From assembly GCF_001988955.1 (NCBI RefSeq), contig NZ_CP014263.1, forward strand, positions 2,294,001 to 2,358,000: a DNA stretch of 64,000 nt, read 5' to 3'. The number at the start of each line of letters is the position of its first letter. Position 1 is the first letter of the stretch. The DNA comes from Spirosoma montaniterrae (GTDB taxonomy: Bacteria > Bacteroidota > Bacteroidia > Cytophagales > Spirosomataceae). Both the position numbers and the translations under genes were made by a program. The notes under the pieces are model-generated. The model had not been told where the DNA came from and made no database searches. It was given only the letters and a program-made list of their open reading frames with translations. Positions 1 through 7,967 of this stretch are shown here, in pieces.

Positions 1-504
1 GTATCGTTTGCCGGCGTAGGGCTGATTGACCGTAGTTGGGATGTCCTGATTGGTGACGTCAAATACGCCCGCCCGGTGCTGAAGCAATTGTTTGATGGTG
101 ATCTTGTCTTTATAAGGAATATCATACGCTGGTGTAGCAGGCAGATAAGCCGGAATAAAGTCGGTGATGACCAATTTACCTTCCTGTTGAAGGAGCATGA
201 TGGCTGCCGCCGTAAAGATTTTGGATAGGCTGGCGATTCGGTAATGTGAATCACGCTGAACACCCGGCTCAATGTTACTGGAAACCAGATTCGAACCAGC
301 CGGGCTGTTGACCTGTAGAAAAAAGCCTCCTTTATTTTTTTCGATTTTCCATTTCGCATTAAAGTGCTGGTAGAGACTATCACTCACTTGTTGGAGTTGG
401 GCACGAACATCGGTAGGTTGTATATGATCCGTGAAACAGGACTGAAGCGTTGTACTACCCACGATAAAGAGGGCCACCAGGACAAATAAGTGCGCAGGTT
501 TCAT
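1..504 (-). CDS. Serine hydrolase lipoprotein (beta-lactamase class C-like), C-terminus off window
   Basis: Only the first 168 codons lie in the window; the gene runs off the left edge in an open frame. The N-terminus is a lipoprotein signal (hydrophobic stretch, then LQSC with Cys23), so the protein is probably membrane-anchored outside the cytoplasm. Ser92-Leu-Ser-Lys95 in ASLSK is the SxxK nucleophile/base motif of class C beta-lactamases, DD-peptidases and related esterases, and QLLQHRAGVFD matches the helix that follows in that family. The next gene upstream (570-1859) is a paralogue on the same strand 65 nt away, sharing the same QLLQH-AGV-DV block, which suggests tandem duplication. 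The substrate cannot be inferred; the family includes peptidases, esterases and non-enzymatic members. Confidence 0.85.
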   Translation of the reverse strand, partial: MKPAHLFVLVALFIVGSTTLQSCFTDHIQPTDVRAQLQQVSDSLYQHFNAKWKIEKNKGGFFLQVNSPAGSNLVSSNIEPGVQRDSHYRIASLSKIFTAAAIMLLQQEGKLVITDFIPAYLPATPAYDIPYKDKITIKQLLQHRAGVFDVTNQDIPTTVNQPYAGKRY

Positions 505-569
505 GGCAGGATGCGTTAAGAGGAATGGCTAAAAATCGATCTCCAATAAGCTGGAACTATACGTAATCG

Positions 570-1859
570 CTACGGCCTGCCCGGATAGCCCAAAGCCGCC
601 CTGCCCCCGTAAGCAGCACCGTATATAGCATTGAAACACATCGCAAATGTGCTGCCCTGCGTTTCTCCACCCCTCGTTTTATCGACCAGATTGATAAACG
701 CTACGACCGACACATCGGTAGCGGGGTCATACATGGCAAGCGAAAGTGTACCACAACGTTCGCCGTTATGACCAAATCCCAGATTCTTCGTGTAGAAGCA
801 CCCCAGCGCATACGTGTTCTGGGATTTAAGGTTAACATCGGATTGCATCAACTTCACGGTTTCGGGTTTCAGCACGTTCTCGCCTTTCATCAGCGTCCGT
901 ATGAACGTATTGAGCGATACCGGCGTGCCGTAACCATTCCCCTCTGCTACCTGAGCACTCATATTGTAGTCACCGAATATAATCGGCGTTTTTCCGGGAA
1001 GCCGCTCATTGCCCCCTAAGAAGGGTACCGGCATCTTCGTGTCGCTGGCCAGGACCGGGAACCGCAGTGCCAGAGGCACCTTCGTGGCTGGGCCGACTAC
1101 GAAATCCTGCAAGTAATCCTCGTAGGTTTTGGTGCTGCCACTTTTCAGCGAATAAACACGGGCAATAATGTACCCGAGTATGGAATAGCCGGTATTGCTA
1201 TAGTGATACCCGGTGCCGGGAGAAAAATCGTATTTTAACTTATGCTTGACAAGTTGACCCACCATTTCCTCGGTTGTGAACTGATGGTTCGGTTCAGCAT
1301 CTTGAACAAACGCCGTGTAGGATAATCCATTGAAGCCGGGAACCGGGTCATTATCGACATCGTACACCCCCGCGCTATGTTGTAACAGTTGCTCGATGGT
1401 AATCTCATTTTTATTCGGAAAATCCCATTCGGGCGTATTGGGTACGTAGGGCGTGTTGGTGCCTGGAATATTATCCGTGATTTTCGCTTTATAGTTTAGC
1501 CAGCCGTTCTGATACATAGTCAGCATGGCAGTAGAGGTAAACGTTTTGGTATTGCTGGCGAAGCGAAAGTTGGTAGCTTCGGTGATAGGGAAATAACCAG
1601 CCGGTACCGAAGAGGCAAAGATTTTTTCGGTGGGCGTCTGAATATACAGATTCAGCGAGGGTACTGAATTGCCAAGGTCTTTTTCCAGAGCGGTGCGAAC
1701 ACTATCAACCGCTCTTTGTACCCGCGTCTGACTGTTAGGCGGAGACCCAATCGGGCGATGGTCGTCGAGCAGGGACGAACAGTTCGCCAACAACCCATAA
1801 CTGAGTGCTGCTACAGCCAGACGTACTACGGCTTTCGGGGAAGAGGAATTGAGTAACAT
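570..1859 (-). CDS. Serine hydrolase lipoprotein (beta-lactamase class C-like)
   Basis: 429 aa, complete. The N-terminal hydrophobic segment ends in LLANC (Cys27), a lipobox. Ser102-Asn-Thr-Lys105 is the SxxK active-site motif, Tyr219-Ser-Asn221 the YxN motif, and a late HNGE segment sits where the family has its third (KTG/HxG) motif. This is the full set for the D-alanyl-D-alanine carboxypeptidase/class C beta-lactamase-like fold, although a true antibiotic-hydrolysing role is unlikely for a lipoprotein of this kind. It lies only 10 nt downstream of the Tat-signal lipoprotein gene (1870-3024) and 65 nt upstream of a second copy of itself, so the three probably form one transcript. Likely acts in the periplasm on peptides or esters; substrate unknown. 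Confidence 0.88.
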   Translation of the reverse strand: MLLNSSSPKAVVRLAVAALSYGLLANCSSLLDDHRPIGSPPNSQTRVQRAVDSVRTALEKDLGNSVPSLNLYIQTPTEKIFASSVPAGYFPITEATNFRFASNTKTFTSTAMLTMYQNGWLNYKAKITDNIPGTNTPYVPNTPEWDFPNKNEITIEQLLQHSAGVYDVDNDPVPGFNGLSYTAFVQDAEPNHQFTTEEMVGQLVKHKLKYDFSPGTGYHYSNTGYSILGYIIARVYSLKSGSTKTYEDYLQDFVVGPATKVPLALRFPVLASDTKMPVPFLGGNERLPGKTPIIFGDYNMSAQVAEGNGYGTPVSLNTFIRTLMKGENVLKPETVKLMQSDVNLKSQNTYALGCFYTKNLGFGHNGERCGTLSLAMYDPATDVSVVAFINLVDKTRGGETQGSTFAMCFNAIYGAAYGGRAALGYPGRP

Positions 1860-1869
1860 GGTTGACAGC

Positions 1870-3024
1870 TCAACGTTTTGTTAATATAGGGAAATCTCCT
1901 CCGGTGAACACAAAGTCATCCGGAAGATCAAAATCCAGTTCATTATCATACTTTGGAAATTCACTGGCGTCTTTTCTCAATTCATGGTAGCCAAAAAAAT
2001 CAGGTTTTTCCGTATGAAATTGTTTAAATACGTAATCGCGATTAAACAAACCATCGGGGTTTATAATGTTCTGCGGGCTATCGTCCTTAAATAATTCATG
2101 TGCAGCCTCAGTCGATAATTCGCGGCCATCGAACGTGAAATACCAATACCGGAAATAATAACGCAATCCAACATGCTCATACCAGCCTCGCAAGTAAGTT
2201 GCCGGGTAATCTTTGTAATGAATATCTCGTCCGTATTTACTGGGCGTTTTAGAGAAAACAGGTATAGACCAATAAGCACTATAGGTCATCGAACCAGCTT
2301 TGATAAACATCACATTCCAGAGATGTTTTTTGAATTGATCGTATGCAACAGTCCGTAGGCTTGTGTATTCTTTACCCTTATCAAGGGTTGGGAATTGTGA
2401 GTTTGCCAAATCCTTGAGGGTGTATTTTTTGCCATTAAATTCAATCTCGCCTTTCCACCCTTCCCGCAGGTTCTTGTAATTGTCGGTTTCGTCGGCCAGT
2501 ATAAGTAGCGTGTCTGAAATGGCTTTTTGCATTCGGTTGTGCCCCAGCGCGAATTCTGCGAATCGACCGTCTAAAACAGCCGGTCTTTCGGAAGCAGATA
2601 TCCATTGTTTAATGCTTGCACCCAAAATGGCAATTGCCGGTTCAGCGAAAGGATTTTCTACCGATGCTGCTTCTAATAGACCAATCGCTATATCAACAAA
2701 GACGTCTATAATAAAGTCTGTCCAGTTCGTTGGCTTCTCTCCTGATTTTAAGAGTGCGTATACTGCGAGTTCATATTCAATGCAAAAGGGGTATAAATCC
2801 TGTGTCCATGCATTCATATGAAGCAGGTTCTGTGCCGCGCTTTTCAACTCAGACGGTGTTAGTGGCACGTCCGCTGGGGCACCTATTCCTACACCCGGCG
2901 GGATTCTATGATCGCTACAACTGGTAAGAAGTGAGGGCAGCACAGCGGCACCCGTAGTCGCAAAGGCGGCATTACGTAGCCAGTTTCTTCGACTTACCAG
3001 ATTGGGTGTATTTTGTGATGTCAT
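1870..3024 (-). CDS. Tat-exported lipoprotein of unknown function
   Basis: 384 aa. The start is well supported by a twin-arginine signal: SRRNWLRN (Arg12-Arg13), a short hydrophobic stretch, then a lipobox ending in Cys36 (LLTSC). The protein is therefore predicted to fold in the cytoplasm and be anchored outside. The body is rich in Tyr, Trp and Phe, with no domain I recognise. It is first in a run of three minus-strand lipoprotein genes with two serine hydrolases behind it, and the large two-component regulator lies just upstream, so that regulator may control this group. On the minus strand a TACCTTTG box (3054-3061) fits the Bacteroidota -7 element, about 30 nt before the start codon, but no clear -33 box accompanies it. 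Confidence 0.75.
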   Translation of the reverse strand: MTSQNTPNLVSRRNWLRNAAFATTGAAVLPSLLTSCSDHRIPPGVGIGAPADVPLTPSELKSAAQNLLHMNAWTQDLYPFCIEYELAVYALLKSGEKPTNWTDFIIDVFVDIAIGLLEAASVENPFAEPAIAILGASIKQWISASERPAVLDGRFAEFALGHNRMQKAISDTLLILADETDNYKNLREGWKGEIEFNGKKYTLKDLANSQFPTLDKGKEYTSLRTVAYDQFKKHLWNVMFIKAGSMTYSAYWSIPVFSKTPSKYGRDIHYKDYPATYLRGWYEHVGLRYYFRYWYFTFDGRELSTEAAHELFKDDSPQNIINPDGLFNRDYVFKQFHTEKPDFFGYHELRKDASEFPKYDNELDFDLPDDFVFTGGDFPILTKR

Positions 3025-3165
3025 GGTACTATTCGGTTTAGAAGAGGATGGGGCAAAGGTAGGTGACCCCGCTGGCGGGCAGCGATAAGAAATCGTCCAA
3101 ATCCGATAAGGAATGGTTCAATTGGAGCCAAAACGCCAAAAACAGGGTGCAATAAGGTTGGCTAA

Positions 3166-6100
3166 TCAGCCTTGAGCCACAAATTCGCTGGGACTCATCT
3201 GATACAGGTTCCGGAAACATTTACTGAAGTAGGCCGGACTTTCGAAGCCCACCTGATAGGCCGATTCACTCACCGAGACGCCGGACCGCAGGAGTTGGGT
3301 CGCTCGTTTGAGCCGGTAGTTGCGTAGTAGCTCGTGGGCGGTCAGCCCGGTCAGGGCTTTTACTTTACGGAACAGGTTGGTGCGGCTCATGCCCAGCTCA
3401 CTCAGCATTTGTTCGAGGCCATAGCCGGAATCACTCAGGTTGGCGTCAAACAAGGCGTACAAGCGGCTCAGAAAAGGGTCGGTGGGTTCGGGAGCCTGTG
3501 GGGACGACGCCGGATCGGGATTGCTCAGACTGGCCTGCACCCACTCGCGTTGCCGTTGTTTGCTAACCAATTGATTCCGCACCCGGAGCTGAAGTTCGGT
3601 GAGCTGAAAGGGCTTGGTCAGGTAATCATCGGCCCCCAGCGAGAGGCCCGCCAGCCGATTCTCAACCGACGACTTGGCCGTCAGCAGAATAATGGGAATA
3701 TGGCTGGTACGGACGTCGGTTTTCAACTGATTGCAGAGCGTAAAGCCGTCCATCAGGGGCATCATCACATCCGAAATAATCAGGTCGGGCAGGTGTTCCA
3801 GGGCTTGTCCCAGCCCATCCTGTCCGTTAACGGCCCGCCGAATGCGGTAGTGCTGGGGCAGACTTTCGGCAATAAAGCGGGCCAGTTCATCATTATCTTC
3901 TACTACCAGCAACCGGGGATGGTCTGATTCATCCGAGACTGTCGAGGAGTCTTCGCTGACTTCTATGCGGGACGTAAAAACTTCATCCGGGTTAACTTCC
4001 GACGTATCAGCCCGTCGGTACGGCAACTCCACAACGAACGTAGTGCCCTGGTTTGGCTGGCTCTCAACCGCTATTTGCCCCCCCTGCAACTGAACCAGCT
4101 CCTGTACCAGTGCCAGGCCGATGCCCGTGCCCGGCGTAGTAATCGTATCCCCGACCGAACGCGGCCCGACCTGATAAAAGCGGTCGAATATATGGGGCAG
4201 ATGCTGGGCCGGAATACCAACGCCCGTATCGGTAACGGTTAGCCGAATACGTCCCGACGCATCCGACAACGATAGGGTGATGGTGCCGACTTTGGTGAAT
4301 TTTAGCGCGTTGGCCGTTAGGTTATATACAATCCGTTCCAGCTTTTCAGCATCGAACCAGTAGTCGCCCGTCACGTCGGACTCAAACGTCAGGGTAAGGC
4401 CCTGAGCGGTTGCCTGATCGGTTAAGGGAGTTAGCCAGTGACGGATAAATTCGGTCAGACTCCCTCTCGATTCATGAATGGGCATAACACTGGCTTCCAG
4501 CTTGGACAAATCCAGGAGCTGGTTAATCAACCCCAGAAGCTGATGCGCGTTCTGTTCAATCGTTTGCAGCCGCCGACGATTTTTAGGTTCTGGATTCTCA
4601 CTTGCCATCTGTTCGGTTGGGGCCAGAATCAGCGCCAGCGGTGTACGAAACTCGTGGGTGATATTGGTAAAGAAGTTTGTCTTTATCGTATTGACGGCCC
4701 GGAGCTGGTCGGCTTCCTGCTGGCGGAGCCGAATGGTTTGGTTAAGCCGTAACCGATTCAGGTAAACCCGAAGTAGCCCCCAGCCGATTCCTACACCAAT
4801 CAGGCTATAAAGAATAACGGCCCACCACGTAGCCCAGAAGGGTGGCTGAATGGTAATAGCCAGTTTGCGCACATGCCGACTCCACCGCCCTGAGGTATTG
4901 GACGCGTTGAGTACCAGTACGTAATTGCCCGGTGGCAGGTTGGTGTAAATGGCCTCGGGCCGGACTGTCTCCTTCCATGTCTCTTCCAGTCCGTCTAATC
5001 GGTAGCGGTAGCGGTTTTTGGTTGGTCGATTGAATTGTAAGGCAGCAAATTGAATGCTCAGGTAATTCTGGTTGTAGGCTAAGGTAAGCTGAGTGCTGGC
5101 CTGAATGGGTAAGGTGCCCAGAACGGATCGCCTGGAGGACGCGGTAGTGGCTGCGTCGTCAGGGCCTGGCAGATCGGGCTGAACGACCTGATTGTTGATT
5201 TGTAATTCCGTCAGTTCTACGATTGGTTGAAAGGCATCCTGATCGATCTGTTGGGGGTGAAAGAAGGTGAAGCCTTCCAGTCCTCCCATCAGTATTTTTT
5301 CATCGGGGAACTGGACGTAGTGAGACCGGTTAAATTCGTCGGCCATAATGCCATCATCGCGCGTGAAGGTTTGGGTCGTACAGGTTCGGCGGTTCATCCG
5401 GCATAGCCCTTTGTTGGTACCTATCCACAAATACCCGTACCGGTCGGGTATGGCCGAGTAAATGACGTTGTTGGGCAGGCCGTTGGCCTGGGTAAACCGG
5501 CGGGACAGACCCGTTCGTTTATCAAACAGACACAATCCACTACCAAAGGTGCCAATCCACAGCCGATTTGCGTCGGCGGGATCGGCAGACAGGCAGTAGA
5601 GGGAATTACTACTCAGGGAGGTCGCATCGCCGGGTCGGTTGACAAATTGCCGGATATGACCCGTCTGGCGGTCAAGCCGATATAATCCACCCATCTGACT
5701 GGCCAGCCAAAGCGCGTGTTCATCGGCTACTACTTCGGTGATTTTGTTGGTCGGCTGGACAGGGATTGGGTACGGGAACCGGGTCCAATGCTTACTGGTC
5801 TCATCAAACCAAAAAGCTGTTGAGTCATAGATCGCCCAAACGCGTCCCTGGGAATCGGTAGTCATTGGACAGGGGACGTGCCCCGGAGCGTCCCAACGAA
5901 AGGCAATCGGCAACGGGAAATGCGCTGTCTGGCCCGTTTTTCGATTCAGCCGATAGATATCCGAGCTACCCACATTAAACCAGAAGCAGCCAGCGGTATC
6001 GAAGGTGGATCGAAAATTATAGCTACTCAACCCGCTCAAGCGTACTAAAGCAGTCGGAGAAACAGGGGATAGCCCCAGCGAATCGCTGGTAAGTAAATCC

Positions 6101-7182
6101 TCATAAAAGTTGCGGTGATAGGGGCGTTTCCGAAATGGGTTAGGTTGTAGATCGTAGAAGCGGATACCCGATCCATTGGTACCAACCCATAACACATTGG
6201 TCCGATCAATGAGCAGACTGCTACACCCATTGTTACGCCCATTCCAGCGAGTGACGATCTGGACGCCCTGCCGGTCCGTGAATCGAAACAGCATGTTATC
6301 CTGGTCGAAATACACCGCTCCCTGCCGGTCGATACTTACATGAGTACCTAACCATTCGTTTCCCTGGGCTGGTAGTCGATGTGAGCGCAGTTGGCCCGTG
6401 TGGGGCTGTAGCAGTGTCAGGTAGTGCCGGGAGAAGAGCATGAGTTCTCCGGTCGGGCGGAGGTATACGCGGGCTAACGAATCTTCCGGCAGCGACTGGG
6501 AATTGCCCGGCTGGTGGCGCAGGTGCCTGAAACTGAGAGTGGCTTCCTCAAATCGATCTAATCCGTTCGCGGTAGCCAGCCAGATCGTCCCATCCGCTCC
6601 TTCCGATACATCATACACCTTATCGTTGCTGATCGATGCGACTCGATTAGGCTGGTGACGAAACCAGTGGCCCTGCTTTTTGTGGGTGTCCCAGCAAATG
6701 ACACCATTGCCATCCATCAGCCAGAGCCGATCTTTTCGGTCGATGCGCAAAAAATACGTAGCGCCGGGTTTCACTAATCGGCGAAAAGCGGCTTGCCGGG
6801 AAAAGTTGGTAAACGTTTCGGTCCGTGGGTCGAATACATCGATATTGCCCCGCTCGGAAACGACCCAGATTCGCCCATGCCGATCCAGTTCGATTTGGGT
6901 CAACCCAGCAAAGGAGAGCGAGGGACGCCCGTCGGGGTCGGGCTGAAAGACCTTAAATCGATGCCCGTCATAGCGGCAGAGACCATCGCGGGTGGCGGCC
7001 CAGATAAAGCCCTGTTTATCCTGAAGAATAGCGGGAACGAAGGCCTGAGGCAACCCCTGCCGGTCGGTAATGACTTCAGGTTGAGGTAAGTCAACCGACT
7101 GCGCCCACAAGTAAACTGTTGATCTGCAAAAGCTTAGCAAACAGACCAAGCCAAGTAAGATCGACAGTATCCGCGTGTTCAT
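3166..7182 (-). CDS. Hybrid two-component system sensor/regulator (HTCS)
   Basis: 1338 aa in one chain. Order: signal peptide (1-28); a periplasmic double beta-propeller of Reg_prop repeats (about 30-680, recurring LWIGTFGSGL/WIGTNKGL-type motifs); a Y_Y_Y domain (about 690-780); one membrane helix (about 785-810); HisKA with phospho-acceptor His843 (ITHEFRTPL); HATPase_c (N box TANALKF, G boxes DTGVGIP and GTGIGLAL); a receiver domain with Asp1138 (ISDVMMP); and a C-terminal AraC-type HTH (about 1240-1335). HTCS proteins sense oligosaccharides or other ligands outside the cell and directly activate nearby operons. No SusC/SusD pair is in reach, so its target may be the lipoprotein genes downstream at 1-3024. 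Its start codon is only about 16 nt from an IS605 end, so its original promoter may have been displaced. Confidence 0.95.
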   Translation of the reverse strand: MNTRILSILLGLVCLLSFCRSTVYLWAQSVDLPQPEVITDRQGLPQAFVPAILQDKQGFIWAATRDGLCRYDGHRFKVFQPDPDGRPSLSFAGLTQIELDRHGRIWVVSERGNIDVFDPRTETFTNFSRQAAFRRLVKPGATYFLRIDRKDRLWLMDGNGVICWDTHKKQGHWFRHQPNRVASISNDKVYDVSEGADGTIWLATANGLDRFEEATLSFRHLRHQPGNSQSLPEDSLARVYLRPTGELMLFSRHYLTLLQPHTGQLRSHRLPAQGNEWLGTHVSIDRQGAVYFDQDNMLFRFTDRQGVQIVTRWNGRNNGCSSLLIDRTNVLWVGTNGSGIRFYDLQPNPFRKRPYHRNFYEDLLTSDSLGLSPVSPTALVRLSGLSSYNFRSTFDTAGCFWFNVGSSDIYRLNRKTGQTAHFPLPIAFRWDAPGHVPCPMTTDSQGRVWAIYDSTAFWFDETSKHWTRFPYPIPVQPTNKITEVVADEHALWLASQMGGLYRLDRQTGHIRQFVNRPGDATSLSSNSLYCLSADPADANRLWIGTFGSGLCLFDKRTGLSRRFTQANGLPNNVIYSAIPDRYGYLWIGTNKGLCRMNRRTCTTQTFTRDDGIMADEFNRSHYVQFPDEKILMGGLEGFTFFHPQQIDQDAFQPIVELTELQINNQVVQPDLPGPDDAATTASSRRSVLGTLPIQASTQLTLAYNQNYLSIQFAALQFNRPTKNRYRYRLDGLEETWKETVRPEAIYTNLPPGNYVLVLNASNTSGRWSRHVRKLAITIQPPFWATWWAVILYSLIGVGIGWGLLRVYLNRLRLNQTIRLRQQEADQLRAVNTIKTNFFTNITHEFRTPLALILAPTEQMASENPEPKNRRRLQTIEQNAHQLLGLINQLLDLSKLEASVMPIHESRGSLTEFIRHWLTPLTDQATAQGLTLTFESDVTGDYWFDAEKLERIVYNLTANALKFTKVGTITLSLSDASGRIRLTVTDTGVGIPAQHLPHIFDRFYQVGPRSVGDTITTPGTGIGLALVQELVQLQGGQIAVESQPNQGTTFVVELPYRRADTSEVNPDEVFTSRIEVSEDSSTVSDESDHPRLLVVEDNDELARFIAESLPQHYRIRRAVNGQDGLGQALEHLPDLIISDVMMPLMDGFTLCNQLKTDVRTSHIPIILLTAKSSVENRLAGLSLGADDYLTKPFQLTELQLRVRNQLVSKQRQREWVQASLSNPDPASSPQAPEPTDPFLSRLYALFDANLSDSGYGLEQMLSELGMSRTNLFRKVKALTGLTAHELLRNYRLKRATQLLRSGVSVSESAYQVGFESPAYFSKCFRNLYQMSPSEFVAQG

Positions 7183-7202
7183 ATCCGATGGAAAGATATT
7201 GA

Positions 7203-7228
7203 CATCCTCCCCCGCTTTAGCGGAGGAT
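7203..7228 (-). ncRNA. Omega-RNA-like 3' hairpin at IS605 right end
   Basis: Stem-loop with ATCCTCC and GGAGGAT arms, a CCC bulge and an inner CGCT/AGCG stem, read on the minus strand just after the tnpB-relic stop codon and followed by GTCAA. In TnpB systems the RNA-guide scaffold ends with such a hairpin and the guide is the flanking DNA. Here that flank would be the region just before the HTCS start codon. Whether any transcript is made is unknown, and most of the upstream scaffold seems deleted. Confidence 0.45.
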
Positions 7229-7235
7229 TATTGCT

Positions 7236-7379
7236 TCAACGACTACCTAAGGACTGATAAACTCTGGCCTTGATGCCTAACGCCCAATTGTACACGTACC
7301 GCATACTACCAGAGTGCCTGTTAAGCAACTCAGTTTGCGTAGCGTTCGGGTATAGCCGGTAGCGATAGGCGGTTAACAT
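7236..7379 (-). pseudogene. tnpB: tnpB remnant, first ~40 codons only
   Basis: A 47-codon reading frame, too short for a working protein. It starts MLTAYRYRLYPNATQTELL and continues with an RYVYNWALGIKAR segment, the highly recognisable N-terminus of TnpB (OrfB) proteins, which are normally about 370-420 aa RNA-guided nucleases. After about residue 40 it jumps to a short tail and a stop just before the right-end hairpin, so the RuvC and zinc-finger parts are gone. A TAACTTTG box at 7399-7406 (minus strand) fits a -7 promoter element for it. Confidence 0.8.
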
Positions 7380-7668
7380 AGCGGTCCGTCGATACGGCCA
7401 AAGTTAGGTAAACCATTTAACATTAATAATAGAAAATGTTGAACGTTAACAAACCCGGTCGGCGCACCGATTAGGCCACGCCTGTCGCTGGTACGCCAGT
7501 CCGATTTCATCTGGCAGGGGCTAACCGTCCGCCCTCAAAGACGAGGCTTTTCACTGCTTTAGCGTAAAATACCCGGGTGTAGAAAATAAAAAGGCTCTTT
7601 TCCTGAGATTAGGAATACCCAACATTATTTCAAGGATTAACACGAAAGGCAAAACAGACTCTGAAACT

Positions 7669-7845
7669 ATGTTAAAATCCTTTTTAAGCATATGTGAGTC
7701 TATAGCACATCAAAATCCGCCTAACTTACCTTTTGCCGACGTTGACAAAAATATAAAAAACATACCTCGGTTAGTGAGCCTGTCAGACAGAGAGTTATAC
7801 AGCCATATAACAAAAACAAGTGGTATAAAATTCTGGCCTAAATGA
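7669..7845 (+). CDS. Possible small protein, 58 aa, unknown
   Basis: An ATG-started frame in a markedly AT-rich stretch (about 7600-7860) unlike the neighbouring genes. The predicted peptide begins MLKSFLSICES and ends in SGIKFWPK; it has no signal peptide or domain I recognise. It could be a fragment of a lost gene or chance coding. There is no clear ribosome-binding site, though these bacteria rarely use one. Confidence 0.3.
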   Translation: MLKSFLSICESIAHQNPPNLPFADVDKNIKNIPRLVSLSDRELYSHITKTSGIKFWPK

Positions 7846-7967
7846 GATGAACATTACCAAAGACCGTTTCGGGTCGAGTAGAATAAATCTAAAGTAAGAG
7901 ACTCAACATAACTTTACCATCTCAACACCAGACCAATTCCCCGCTGCTTTCGGCGTATGTTTGTGGA

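Larger units (their letters stand above)
7199..7570 (-). mobile_element. Internally deleted IS200/IS605-family (tnpB) relic
   Basis: On the minus strand this holds the start of a tnpB gene fused almost directly to an IS605-type right end. The right end is an imperfect hairpin at 7203-7228 (arms ATCCTCC/GGAGGAT around CGCTTTAGCG, with a CCC bulge), followed outward by GTCAA, as in the omega-RNA 3' end of many TnpB elements. The left limit of the body is uncertain; a second weaker hairpin at about 7539-7558 (GCCCTC/GAGGC on the plus strand) may mark the left end or another nested relic. No transposase TnpA is present. The element end points at, and nearly touches, the HTCS start codon. Confidence 0.65.
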
